From assembly GCA_903838055.1 (NCBI GenBank), contig CAILWV010000015.1, positions 1-64,000 on the forward strand: 64,000 bases of DNA, read 5' to 3'. The notes below the pieces were generated by a model that did no database searches, had not been told where the DNA came from, and saw nothing but the letters and a program-made list of their open reading frames with translations. The DNA is from an uncultured Bacteroidota bacterium (lineage in GTDB: Bacteria > Bacteroidota > Bacteroidia > Flavobacteriales > Flavobacteriaceae). A program made the translations under genes and the position numbers. This document shows, in pieces, positions 1-8,390 of the stretch; position 1 is the first letter of the stretch; each line of letters starts with the position of its first letter.

Positions 1-80
1 AGCAACACAAAAAATAAATGTTTAGATTTTATCATTTGGGGCATAATATAAATAACCTAAAAGAAAGAGGAGAAATAAAA

Positions 81-434
81 ATGAAAAATAGTATTGAAAA
101 TTTGGATTTAGAAAAAGGTAAAGTTCATATTATTGTTGAGATTGTTGAATATATGTCTAATGCTGTTGTCAGTAGAACAATATTGAAGAAAACTACTGGT
201 AATGTTACTGCTTCGTCATTTGATGCAGGTGAAGAATTAGATGATAAAATTGCGGCTTTTGATACTTATGTACAAATTATTGATGGCGCCGCAGAAATTA
301 CAATTAACGATAAAAAATTTAAATTAAAACTTGGCGAAGGAATTGTAATTCCTGCACATGCAAAACATCATTTTAATGCAAATGAACAATTTAAAATGAT
401 TTCTACAGTTATAAAAAGTGGCTATGAAGATTAA
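81..434 (+). CDS. Small single-domain cupin protein
   Basis: This is a protein of about 117 residues with one cupin barrel. The first cupin motif is degenerate, and the second is visible as a stretch reading LGEGIVIPAHAKHHF near the C-terminus, where the proline and the histidines match the family pattern. Bacterial proteins of this kind are often annotated as cupin-domain sensors or small-molecule binders, but substrate and reaction cannot be read from the sequence. An in-frame ATG exists at 18. The ATG at 81 is preferred because it follows a purine-rich AAAGAGGAGA tract about 8 nt upstream and because the cupin homology begins after it. A hairpin terminator follows the stop. No neighbour shares its strand, so it is probably monocistronic. 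Confidence 0.8.
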   Translation: MKNSIENLDLEKGKVHIIVEIVEYMSNAVVSRTILKKTTGNVTASSFDAGEELDDKIAAFDTYVQIIDGAAEITINDKKFKLKLGEGIVIPAHAKHHFNANEQFKMISTVIKSGYED

Positions 435-470
435 TTAGCTTTTTAATTAATATTTAGATCTTTTAAATAT

Positions 471-503
471 AAAAAAAAAAACACTTTTCAGTGTTTTTTT
501 TTG
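471..503 (+). terminator. Intrinsic terminator after the cupin gene
   Basis: The stem is CAC (482-484) with GTG (491-493). It is extended by an A tract (471-481) pairing with a T tract (494-503), around a TTTTCA loop. The T tract follows the hairpin, so it fits the end of the upstream plus-strand cupin transcript. The A tract on the other side could also let it work in reverse. Confidence 0.7.
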
Positions 504-596
504 TTTCAATACTATTGAAATATATGTGATTTATATAAAATTTTAATGAAATGATATAATATCTATAGCGCTTATTTCATGCATCTTTGTAGTAAG

Positions 597-766
597 TAAT
601 TAAAGCAATAGATATTGATTTTTCTTTAATTATCGATAAAATGTATAATAATTAATTCACAATAAATTGACTTGTTTATATGGGCAACGTAGAGTTTACG
701 TAAGACTACGAATACAGGTAAAAGTCAATTAAAATGCACAGGAAGTAAAATTCCTGTGTTTTTTTA
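597..766 (+). ncRNA. Putative structured small RNA, family not recognised
   Basis: Three stems follow one another on the plus strand. The first is a 9-bp stem of 597-605 with 624-632, containing a smaller inner stem (606-609 with 614-617). The second is a 9-bp stem of 665-673 with 722-730, enclosing a CGTAG/CTACG hairpin (688-692 with 706-710) and an ACAGGTAA segment. The third is an 8-bp terminator stem (737-744 with 751-758) followed by seven Ts. There is no ORF in the region and no plus-strand gene after it, so a free-standing RNA of up to about 170 nt is more likely than a riboswitch. I compared it by eye with c-di-GMP, purine, fluoride, SRP and 6S motifs and saw no match. The 5' end is a guess, and AT-rich DNA gives chance stems, so confidence is modest. 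Confidence 0.35.
737..766 (+). terminator. Orphan plus-strand intrinsic terminator
   Basis: CACAGGAA (737-744) pairs perfectly with TTCCTGTG (751-758) around a GTAAAA loop, and seven Ts follow. The T tract lies on the plus-strand side. No plus-strand gene lies between it and the earlier cupin terminator, which is why a non-coding transcript is proposed. Confidence 0.7.
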
Positions 767-828
767 TTTATAAATATTTGAATATAAAAAAAGGTAACTT
801 TATTAATTTGATTATTTTTTGTAAATCA

Positions 829-1818
829 TTATTGTGTTGCTAAACGTTTTAGTATTGCCCACTGTTTTAAAGCAGTCCTAGCCTCAACAGCAGGGTATCC
901 CAGCATAGTTTTTCCAGCTTCTACATCACCAGTAACTCCTGATCCAGCACCAATAGTAACACCATCTCCTAAAGTAGCATGGTCTTTTATTGAAGCACTA
1001 CCACCAATAATAACTCCATTTCCAAGAGTTACGGATCCGGCAAGACCACTATTTCCAGCCATTATACAAAATTTACCTAAAATACTATTGTGACCAATTT
1101 GTACTAAATTGTCTATTTTACAACCATCTCCTAAAATCGTAGAACTAAATTTCCCTCTGTCTACTGAAGAATTTGCTCCAATTTCTACATAATTTCCTAA
1201 AATAACATTACCAATTTGAGGAATTTTCACCAAACCTCTTTCTGGACATGGTCTGAAACCAAAACCATCAGCACCAATTGTACAATTAGGATGTAAAATA
1301 CAATTCGCACCAACATGGCATCTTTCACGAACAACAGCACCTGACCAGATGACTGTTTCTTTTCCAATCGTACATTCGTCTAAAATAGTCACATTAGGAT
1401 ATATGGTAACATTTTCTCCTATTTCAACATTTGGACCAACATAGACATTTGCTCCAATTTTAGTTCCAGAACCAATTTTAGCTGTGGAATCTATAACTGC
1501 AGTAGGATGAATTTCAACTGAAAATTGGGGTGGAGAAGGAGCAAACATTTCTAAAACTAAAGACATTGCTAAATCAGCATTTTTGACTTTAAAAAAAACC
1601 TTATTTTCACCAGGTTCTATAGAAATATCCTCGTTAACAATGGCAGCACAAGCTTTAGAATTCTGCCAGAATTTTTCATATTTTTTATTTCCAATAAAAG
1701 AAATTTCAGTTTCTTTTGCCAATTCCAACTGCTCTGGAGCAGTTATAGAAAAGTTAGTTGTTCCAACAATTGTTCCTTTTACAACGTTGTTGATGTCTTC
1801 AATGGAGAAATTTTTCAT
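829..1818 (-). CDS. lpxD: UDP-3-O-acyl-glucosamine N-acyltransferase paralogue (LpxD family)
   Basis: This 329-residue protein has the LpxD layout. An N-terminal uridine-binding domain (about 1-100, with the ISFIGNKKY signature of the LpxD N-domain) is followed by a left-handed beta-helix of hexapeptide repeats (about 105-290) and a short helical tail. The catalytic-type histidine sits in IDNLVQIGHN, and a second family histidine is kept in IKDHATLGDG. LpxD adds a 3-hydroxyacyl chain to UDP-3-O-acyl-glucosamine in lipid A synthesis, in the cytoplasm. It is one of three LpxD-family genes here and lies outside the lpx operon, so it may acylate another sugar nucleotide or serve as an alternative isozyme. 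That is inference. It seems to be transcribed alone, downstream of valS. Confidence 0.75.
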   Translation of the reverse strand: MKNFSIEDINNVVKGTIVGTTNFSITAPEQLELAKETEISFIGNKKYEKFWQNSKACAAIVNEDISIEPGENKVFFKVKNADLAMSLVLEMFAPSPPQFSVEIHPTAVIDSTAKIGSGTKIGANVYVGPNVEIGENVTIYPNVTILDECTIGKETVIWSGAVVRERCHVGANCILHPNCTIGADGFGFRPCPERGLVKIPQIGNVILGNYVEIGANSSVDRGKFSSTILGDGCKIDNLVQIGHNSILGKFCIMAGNSGLAGSVTLGNGVIIGGSASIKDHATLGDGVTIGAGSGVTGDVEAGKTMLGYPAVEARTALKQWAILKRLATQ

Positions 1819-1933
1819 TAGTTTGAGGTATTAATAGTATTCAAATTAAGTGAATTGTTTTTATATAGTAGCATTTTTTTCTTAAAATTTTAAAATCAGT
1901 AAATTTTTTTATTATGGTTTTGATTCCTAAAGA

Positions 1934-1959
1934 AAAAGCATTGAAAAATCAATGCTTTT
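1934..1959 (-). terminator. Terminator after valS
   Basis: An 11-bp stem pairs 1934-1944 with 1949-1959 around an AAAA loop (1945-1948). On the minus strand the stem ends in a short U-rich run. It lies about 25 nt downstream of the valS stop, so it probably ends the valS transcript before the lpxD paralogue. Confidence 0.55.
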
Positions 1960-1982
1960 AAATAGTACTATTTGAAATGATA

Positions 1983-4616
1983 TTATTTTAGTCCCGCAAT
2001 ACTTTGTTCAATTGTTGCAATTTTTGCTAAGGAATCAGCTTGTTTTTTGCGTTCCATTTCTAATACTTTTTCGGGTGCGCCTGCAACAAATTTCTCGTTA
2101 GATAATTTTGCTTCCACTGATTTTAAAAATCCTTTTGTATAAATTAATTCTTCAGTTAGTTTTGCAATTTCTGCTTCTACATCAATGTTTCCAGTTATTG
2201 GAATAAAATATTCATTAGATTTAACTCTATATGATAAAGCACCATCTACTTTTTCAGATACATATTCTAAAGTTGTTATGTTTCCTAATTTGGAAATAAC
2301 AGAATCAAAATAGGTACTAGTATTTTCGTTATTTACAACTTTTAGTTCCATTGTATCTTTAAACGGAATATTTTTATCCTTGCGAATGGTTCTAATTCCA
2401 GAAATCACCTCAATTGTAAAGTCAAAATCAGCAATTAATTTTTGGTCATAAGCTTTTGCTTTTGGCCATTCAGAAACAATCAGTGCTTGTTTAGGAGTTC
2501 TTTCGGTAATATGTTGCCAAATTTCTTCCGTTAAAAAAGGCATAAATGGATGTAATAATTTTAAATTATTTTCCAGCATTTCAATTGCTTTTTCATAAGT
2601 GATTTTATCAATTGGCTGTTGATAAGCTGGTTTTATCATTTCTAAAAACCAAGAACAAAAATCATCCCAAACAAGTTTGTAAATCGCCATTAATGAATCG
2701 GAAATGCGATATTTATCAAAATTTTCTTCGATTTCAGTTAAGGTTCTTTGCAATTTCGTTTCATACCATTCGATTGCTACTTTTGAAGATTCTGGTTGCT
2801 GAATTGCGTCTGAAACTTCCCAGCCTTTTATCAATTTAAAGGCATTCCAAATTTTATTACTGAATGCTTTTCCTTGGTTACATAATTCTTCATCAAACAT
2901 GATATCATTTCCTGCAGAAGCACTTAATAATAATCCTACACGAACACCATCAGCACCAAATTTCTCAATTAATTCTAATGGTTCAGGAGAGTTCCCTAAG
3001 GATTTAGACATCTTACGACGTTGTTTGTCACGAACTAAACCGGTTAAATAAACATTTGTAAATGGTTTTTCACCTGCATATTCATATCCTGCAATAATCA
3101 TACGTGCAACCCAAAAGAATAAAATATCTGGACCTGTTACTAAATCGTTAGTTGGATAATAATATTTAAAATCTTCATTTTCCGGATTTGTTATTCCTCC
3201 AAATACTGCCATCGGCCAAAGCCATGAAGAGAACCAAGTGTCTAAGGCATCTGCATCTTGTTTTAAGTTGTCTGCTGTTAGTTGTTGGTTATTTGTTTTT
3301 TGTTTGGCAAGTTCTAGTGCTTTTTCAATGTTTTCGGCAACTACAAAATCTTCTTTTCCATCTCCATAAAAATAGGCCGGAATTTGTTGTCCCCACCATA
3401 ATTGCCGAGAGATGTTCCAGTCACGAATATTTTCTAACCAATGTTTGTAGGTGTTGTTGAATCGGTTTGGGTATAATTTAACTTCCTGAGTTTCTAGTAC
3501 AGCTTTAATTGCAGGTTTTACTAACTCTTCCATGCTTAAAAACCATTGGTCAGACAAGCGTGGTTCAATTACTGCTTTAGTTCTTTCGGAAGTTCCTACT
3601 TTATTTAAGTGAACTTCGGTTTTTGCTAACGCATTAATAGTTTCTAATTCAATTGCGATTTCGTCTCTAACTACAAATCTGTCTTTGCCTTGATAATGCA
3701 TTCCAAATGAATTAATTGTAGCATCTTCATTGAAAATATCAATGATTTCCAATTCGTGCTTTTCACCTAAAGTTTTATCATTCATATCATGTGCAGGCGT
3801 AACTTTTAAACATCCTGTTCCAAATTCCACATCTACATATTCGTCTTCAATAATTGGAATTGTACGTCCGCAAATTGGAACAATTGCTTTCTTTCCTTTT
3901 AAATGTGTGAATCTTTCGTCATTAGGATTTATGCAAATTGCAGTATCGCCAAAAATAGTTTCTGGTCTTGTGGTTGCTACAGTCAAGAAATCTTCTGAAC
4001 CTTCAATTTTATATTTTATAAAATATAATTTTCCTTGGCGTTCTTCAAATAGTACTTCTTCATCAGAAAGAGTTGTTTTGGCTTCTGGATCCCAGTTTAC
4101 CATTCGATAACCACGATAAATTAAGCCTTTATTATATAAATCTACAAAAGAATGAATTACAGAAGCGGACATGTCTTCATCCATTGTAAATTTTGTTCTA
4201 CTCCAATCGCAGGAACAACCTAATTGTTTTAGTTGTTCAAGAATTGTTCCGCCGTATTTATTAGTCCAATCCCAAGCATGAGTTAGAAATTCTGCGCGAG
4301 TTAAATCGTTTTTGTTGATGCCTTCGCTTTTAAGTTTTGCAACTACTTTAGCTTCGGTCGCTATAGATGCATGGTCTGTTCCTGGAACCCAACAAGCATT
4401 AAATCCTTTTAAACGTGCTCGGCGAATTAATACATCTTGAATAGTATTGTTAAGCATGTGTCCCATATGTAATACTCCAGTCACGTTTGGTGGTGGAATT
4501 ACAATAGTGTAAGGGGTTCTATGGTCAGGTTTAGATGTAAAATAATCGTTTTTCATCCAATAGTCGTACCATTTTTGTTCTACTTCTTTGGAATTAAATT
4601 GTGCTGGAATTGACAT
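1983..4616 (-). CDS. valS: Valyl-tRNA synthetase
   Basis: This class I aminoacyl-tRNA synthetase charges tRNA-Val in the cytoplasm. The HIGH signature is PPPNVTGVLHMGHM (HMGH at residues 50-53). The KMSKS loop is at 535-539 in QRRKMSKSLGN. Between them lies the large CP1 editing domain, with the threonine-rich TTRPETIFGDTA segment at its start. The C-terminus has the anticodon-binding region and a final charged coiled-coil arm (about 810-877) typical of ValRS. At 877 residues it is slightly shorter than the E. coli enzyme, as is usual for Bacteroidetes. It starts at ATG, and the 5' side carries a hairpin element that could lie in its leader. Confidence 0.97.
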   Translation of the reverse strand: MSIPAQFNSKEVEQKWYDYWMKNDYFTSKPDHRTPYTIVIPPPNVTGVLHMGHMLNNTIQDVLIRRARLKGFNACWVPGTDHASIATEAKVVAKLKSEGINKNDLTRAEFLTHAWDWTNKYGGTILEQLKQLGCSCDWSRTKFTMDEDMSASVIHSFVDLYNKGLIYRGYRMVNWDPEAKTTLSDEEVLFEERQGKLYFIKYKIEGSEDFLTVATTRPETIFGDTAICINPNDERFTHLKGKKAIVPICGRTIPIIEDEYVDVEFGTGCLKVTPAHDMNDKTLGEKHELEIIDIFNEDATINSFGMHYQGKDRFVVRDEIAIELETINALAKTEVHLNKVGTSERTKAVIEPRLSDQWFLSMEELVKPAIKAVLETQEVKLYPNRFNNTYKHWLENIRDWNISRQLWWGQQIPAYFYGDGKEDFVVAENIEKALELAKQKTNNQQLTADNLKQDADALDTWFSSWLWPMAVFGGITNPENEDFKYYYPTNDLVTGPDILFFWVARMIIAGYEYAGEKPFTNVYLTGLVRDKQRRKMSKSLGNSPEPLELIEKFGADGVRVGLLLSASAGNDIMFDEELCNQGKAFSNKIWNAFKLIKGWEVSDAIQQPESSKVAIEWYETKLQRTLTEIEENFDKYRISDSLMAIYKLVWDDFCSWFLEMIKPAYQQPIDKITYEKAIEMLENNLKLLHPFMPFLTEEIWQHITERTPKQALIVSEWPKAKAYDQKLIADFDFTIEVISGIRTIRKDKNIPFKDTMELKVVNNENTSTYFDSVISKLGNITTLEYVSEKVDGALSYRVKSNEYFIPITGNIDVEAEIAKLTEELIYTKGFLKSVEAKLSNEKFVAGAPEKVLEMERKKQADSLAKIATIEQSIAGLK

Positions 4617-4927
4617 ATTCTTTTTATATATTATATGTTGTATTTTATTTTAAACAAAAGGTCTCCAATTATAGAACTTAGCCCTGATAGTAGCAAAAAT
4701 ACTTGTTTTTTTACAAGTATTGTAGCGGATAGCAGGAATAAGGATTATTGGTAAAGCCCAAGACTTTCGCTCTTGAAACTTTTTAAGCCAATACAATAAA
4801 ATTGGTATATTTTTTGTTTATATATCTGCAAAAGTAGGTAATTAGTACTTTTATAAAAAATTAAGAATTAAAATTTTATTTTTTAATTTAAAGTGTTATT
4901 TTTACTAATGTAAAATAATTAATATTT
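4617..4927. other. Divergent intergenic region valS / DUF1573
   Basis: These 311 bases separate the divergent valS and DUF1573 genes and should contain both promoters. I could not assign a clear TTG/TAnnTTTG pair on either strand. Apart from the hairpin element, listed separately, no ORF or other structure was seen. Confidence 0.5.
4670..4745. repeat. Hairpin element of a type dispersed in Flavobacteria
   Basis: The core is a 9-bp perfect stem (4698-4706 with 4713-4721) with a T6 loop. Outside it, CCTG (4683-4686) pairs with CAGG (4733-4736). Between the two stems lie the near-symmetric purine-rich segments GATAGTAGC and GTAGCGGATAG. From memory, the AGCCCTGATAGnAGC and GTAGCGGATAGCAGG flanks recur at many intergenic sites in flavobacterial genomes around variable hairpins, and may correspond to the Flavo-1 RNA family. 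I cannot verify this here. Only one copy was noticed in the window. It lies between the divergent valS and DUF1573 genes, so its strand is undecided. Confidence 0.55.
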
Positions 4928-5365
4928 ATGCTTATGAAAAATATATTCGTTGTAGCTTTTATGATAGCAAATAGCTTTGTTTTTGCTCAAAGTGGTGCAA
5001 AGATTGTCTTTAAAGATAAGGATAATACGATTGATTATGGCACTGTTTCTAAGGACTCTGATGATGGTGTTAGAAAATTTGAATTTACAAATACTGGAGA
5101 TCAGCCCTTAATAATAAAAAATGTTCAATCTACATGTGGTTGCACTGTTCCTAGTAAACCAACGGGTGAAATTTTACCTGGAAATTCAGAAGTTATTACT
5201 GTAAAATACAATATGAATCCAGGACCAATTAGAAAAACTATTACCGTTGAAACTAATGCGGTTAATGTAGAAGGAGGGATGGTTGCTTTAAAAATTAAGG
5301 GTGAGGTTATTGTGAAACCAGAAGTTAATTTACTGGAAAAGAAAAAATCTGGTCCAGTTCAATAA
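4928..5365 (+). CDS. Secreted DUF1573 domain protein
   Basis: The protein has 145 residues, with an N-terminal signal peptide ending near FAQ (about residue 21). It is then almost entirely one DUF1573 domain, an Ig-like/ASH-type fold. The family hallmark is visible: FTNTGDQPLIIKNVQSTCGCT, with its CGC cysteine pair, followed by LPGNSEVITVKYN. Such proteins are common in Bacteroidetes periplasm or cell surface, and their function is not established. Two in-frame ATGs (4928 and 4934) are possible; the second gives the more usual MKN signal-peptide start. A strong bidirectional terminator follows directly. Confidence 0.85.
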   Translation: MLMKNIFVVAFMIANSFVFAQSGAKIVFKDKDNTIDYGTVSKDSDDGVRKFEFTNTGDQPLIIKNVQSTCGCTVPSKPTGEILPGNSEVITVKYNMNPGPIRKTITVETNAVNVEGGMVALKIKGEVIVKPEVNLLEKKKSGPVQ

Positions 5366-5371
5366 AAAATA

Positions 5372-5404
5372 GAAAACGGTCTGAAAATATTTCAGACCGT
5401 TTTC
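5372..5404. terminator. Bidirectional terminator between DUF1573 gene and ribB
   Basis: A 15-bp perfect stem pairs 5372-5386 with 5390-5404 around a 3-nt loop. Its outer part is AAAA/TTTT, so it can act in both directions. It serves the convergent DUF1573 gene (plus) and the ribB end of the minus-strand operon. Confidence 0.85.
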
Positions 5405-5430
5405 TTATTCAAACTATAAATTATTTTTTC

Positions 5431-6561
5431 TTAATAATTTACATATTCAATAATTTCTAAGCCATAACCAATCATTCCTACTCTTTTGGTTTGTTCTGTA
5501 TTAGAAATCAATCTTATTTTTGAAATGTCTAAATCATGCAGAATTTGTGCTCCTATTCCAAAATCTTTACTATCTATAATAATTTTTGGAGCTTTTAATA
5601 CTCCTTGTTCCTGTAATGATTTTAGTTCCCTAATTCTACTTAATAAATTCACGGATTGCATATCTTGATTGATAAAAATAACAGCACCTTGGCCTTTATT
5701 GTTGATAATAGTAAAAATATCATCCAGTTGCTTGTCGGCATTGTTAGTTAATGTTCCTAATAAATCGTTATTTACTTGGGTAGAATTTATTTTAGTTAAT
5801 ATATTTTCACCTAAATTCCAAGTTCCTTTGGTTAATGCAATATGTATTTGTTTATTGGTTGTTTGTTCGTATGCTCTTAATCTAAAATTTCCGAAACGGG
5901 TTTGTACTTCAAAATCTTCTTTTTTAACGATTAAGCTATCGTGTTGCATTCTGTAAGCCACCAAATCTTCAATAGAAACTAATTTTAAATTAAATTTTTG
6001 AGCTACTTCATATAATTGCGGAAGTCTAGCCATGCTGCCATCTTCGTTCATTATTTCTACAATTACCCCTGCCGATTTGAAACCTGCAAGTCTAGCAAAA
6101 TCAATTGCGGCCTCTGTATGTCCGGTTCTTCTTAATACGCCACCTTGTTTAGCGACTAATGGAAAAATATGTCCAGGGCGCGCTAATTCATGAGGTTTTG
6201 TTGAAGAATCAACTAAAGATAATATTGTTTTTGCTCTATCTGCAGCTGATATTCCTGTAGTAACACCATTCCCTTTTAAATCTACAGAAACAGTAAAAGC
6301 AGTTTCCATGTGGTCGGTATTGTTGCTCACCATCGGGCGGAGTTCTAATTCCTTGCACCGACTTTCAGTAAGTGGAGCACAAATTAAACCTCGGCCGTGA
6401 GTAGCCATAAAGTTAATCATTTCGGGAGTTACTTTTTCAGCTGCTGCTAAAAAATCGCCTTCATTTTCTCTATCTTCATCATCTACAACAATGATGACTT
6501 TTCCTTGTCGGATGTCTTTTATTGCTTCTTCAATGGTATTGAGTTGTATGGATTTAGACAT
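5431..6561 (-). CDS. ribB: 3,4-dihydroxy-2-butanone-4-phosphate synthase with degenerate GTP cyclohydrolase II domain
   Basis: The N-terminal half (about 1-205) is an intact DHBP synthase. The acidic loop DDEDRENEGD is at 27-36 and HGRGLICAPL and RRTGHTEAAID are present; it converts ribulose 5-phosphate to the four-carbon riboflavin precursor. The C-terminal half (about 215-376) has the fold and ends of GTP cyclohydrolase II: it opens with QTRFGNFRLRAYE and later has GIGAQILHDL and MIGYGLEI. The zinc-binding Cys cluster (normally like SECLTGD...RCDCG) is replaced by a stretch without cysteine (NSTQVNNDLLGTL). The GTP-handling RQEGRGIGL motif reads NQDMQSVNLL. The second activity is therefore very probably lost, and a separate ribA should exist elsewhere. 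It ends the minus-strand run after lptF/G, 9 nt away. Confidence 0.85.
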   Translation of the reverse strand: MSKSIQLNTIEEAIKDIRQGKVIIVVDDEDRENEGDFLAAAEKVTPEMINFMATHGRGLICAPLTESRCKELELRPMVSNNTDHMETAFTVSVDLKGNGVTTGISAADRAKTILSLVDSSTKPHELARPGHIFPLVAKQGGVLRRTGHTEAAIDFARLAGFKSAGVIVEIMNEDGSMARLPQLYEVAQKFNLKLVSIEDLVAYRMQHDSLIVKKEDFEVQTRFGNFRLRAYEQTTNKQIHIALTKGTWNLGENILTKINSTQVNNDLLGTLTNNADKQLDDIFTIINNKGQGAVIFINQDMQSVNLLSRIRELKSLQEQGVLKAPKIIIDSKDFGIGAQILHDLDISKIRLISNTEQTKRVGMIGYGLEIIEYVNY

Positions 6562-6570
6562 TGTTAAATA

Positions 6571-8385
6571 TTAAATGTTTGATGGTTGTAATTTTTTTAG
6601 TTTGTTTTTAGTATAAAAATAAAGGACTATATAAAAAGGAAATGCTGTCAAAATACTGATAAAAATTCCTGGTTCTATTTTATTATGTATTTGGTGTTCT
6701 ATTTCGGTTATTATTTTTTGTTCTTTATAAATAAAAAATAAAAATGAAAAAAATAATAGAAATCCAAATGCAATTATTAATGTATTATTGAATTTTATTG
6801 AAAATAAGGATAAAGTAAATAAAATGAAATAAAGAACAATAGAAATTTTTGAGTTGTTATGGTAATTTTTAATTAATTCGATTGGATAATTATATTCTTT
6901 GATTTCTGGACCTGTATTTTCAACGTTTAATTTATCCTTCTTGTTAATTCGATCTAAGATTATTGTTATTTGTTTAAATACTAAAGTGTTTTTCAAACCG
7001 TCAAAGCTAATCATACCTCCGATGTCATTTATGGCTCTGTAGGTTAATAAAATTGCTAGAGGAGATAGAATAAATGATGACATCCATACACCCATAAATG
7101 CTGACATTCCATTTTCTTGAGCTACTCTTTTTCCAAATGTATTTACAAAATGAAATATGATAAATATTGATACTGCAAATACAATTGGCATTCCAAGTCC
7201 ACCTTTTCTAATAATTGATCCTAATGGAGCTCCAATAAAAAACATTAGTAGACAAGAAAACGCAATCATGAACTTATCATAAAAAGAAATCCAATGTTCA
7301 TTGATATTTTTTTCTTTAGATTCCATTTCAAATTGGGAGCTACTGATAGAAAAAACAGTGTTTTCAATATTGTTAATTGCAATTTTATAAATTTCTTGCC
7401 TTTCAATTATTGGGAGTTTTTTTAAGAAATCAGTATCAGTGATTTTCTTTAATTTTAGTGCTGATGGCTGCACAAAATAAGAATTTGCAACACTTGTTCT
7501 CAAGTAAATATTATCAGCATAAGATATTAAATCTTTTTTATAATTTTTATTTAATGAGTCTATTGTAAATCTTAATTCATGAACATTAAGCATTCCATTA
7601 CTATTTGAAATGTTAATGTTTTCCATACTAGATTGATTTAGTTTGGATAAGTCAATGTTTATTACATCTCTTTTAAAAGTTCCTTTAGCAAATGGAATTT
7701 TGTTACGTTGTCCATAATCACTTGGGATAATATCTTCGTAATATTTTCCATTGGTAAGTACTAATTTGAGTGTGTTAGAAGTTTCGCTACTAACTAGTTC
7801 TCCTTTTTCGGCTTTTATTACTGTTGTATTTCCTTCTCCGTTATCTAATTTTTTATGAATTGTAACTCCGGTTAAAAAATTTCCTTTTTCACCTGATTTT
7901 TTATCAACTTTAATTGTATAATTTCCTACTTCACTGAATTGACCTTCTGAAATAGCCATTGCTGGTTTGACTTGGGCAATATTTCTTCGGAAATTTATAA
8001 ATTTATATTCTGCATACGGAATTACATTGTTTGCAAAGAAAAAAGAAATTATACTGAGAATAATTATGAAACCTGTGGTACTTCTTAGAGTTCTTTGAAA
8101 AGAAATTCCTGAAGATTTCATAGCAGCAAATTCATAATTTTCAGACAAGCTACCGAAAGTCATGATTGAAGCAAGAAGCACTGATAAAGGGAGTACTAGT
8201 GGAATTAATCTAGGCATTGCCAGAAGTAAAAACTTCAGGATCATTAACAAATCTAATCCTTTACCAGTAAGTTCAGAAATAAATAACCAAACTGTTTGAA
8301 GTATAAAAATAAAAAACAAGATTACAAATACCGTGGTAAATGTAATCAAGAAGTTTTTTAATAAATACTTATCTAATATTTTCAC
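6571..8385 (-). CDS. LptF/LptG (YjgP/YjgQ) family LPS-transport permease
   Basis: This is a 604-residue inner-membrane protein. N-terminal transmembrane segments (about 12-35, 55-75 and 100-125) are followed by a periplasmic region (about 130-350) and further transmembrane segments. The KSSGISFQR coupling-helix region and the MKILDKYLLKNF start are typical of LptF/LptG, which form the LptB2FG transporter that extracts lipopolysaccharide from the inner membrane. It is about 240 residues longer than the E. coli proteins because of an extra C-terminal region with more transmembrane segments, a form I associate with Bacteroidetes. F versus G cannot be decided. The start codon is GTG, 5 nt after the lolA stop, which suggests translational coupling. 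Confidence 0.88.
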   Translation of the reverse strand: MKILDKYLLKNFLITFTTVFVILFFIFILQTVWLFISELTGKGLDLLMILKFLLLAMPRLIPLVLPLSVLLASIMTFGSLSENYEFAAMKSSGISFQRTLRSTTGFIIILSIISFFFANNVIPYAEYKFINFRRNIAQVKPAMAISEGQFSEVGNYTIKVDKKSGEKGNFLTGVTIHKKLDNGEGNTTVIKAEKGELVSSETSNTLKLVLTNGKYYEDIIPSDYGQRNKIPFAKGTFKRDVINIDLSKLNQSSMENINISNSNGMLNVHELRFTIDSLNKNYKKDLISYADNIYLRTSVANSYFVQPSALKLKKITDTDFLKKLPIIERQEIYKIAINNIENTVFSISSSQFEMESKEKNINEHWISFYDKFMIAFSCLLMFFIGAPLGSIIRKGGLGMPIVFAVSIFIIFHFVNTFGKRVAQENGMSAFMGVWMSSFILSPLAILLTYRAINDIGGMISFDGLKNTLVFKQITIILDRINKKDKLNVENTGPEIKEYNYPIELIKNYHNNSKISIVLYFILFTLSLFSIKFNNTLIIAFGFLLFFSFLFFIYKEQKIITEIEHQIHNKIEPGIFISILTAFPFYIVLYFYTKNKLKKLQPSNI

Positions 8386-8390
8386 AAAGA

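Larger units (their letters stand above)
435..828. other. Convergent intergenic region with structured-RNA candidate
   Basis: The 394 bases between the cupin gene and the convergent lpxD paralogue contain no convincing ORF. They hold the cupin terminator, then a series of inverted repeats ending in a second plus-strand terminator at 737-766. A second terminator with no gene in front of it suggests an independent non-coding transcript, listed separately. Confidence 0.6.
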
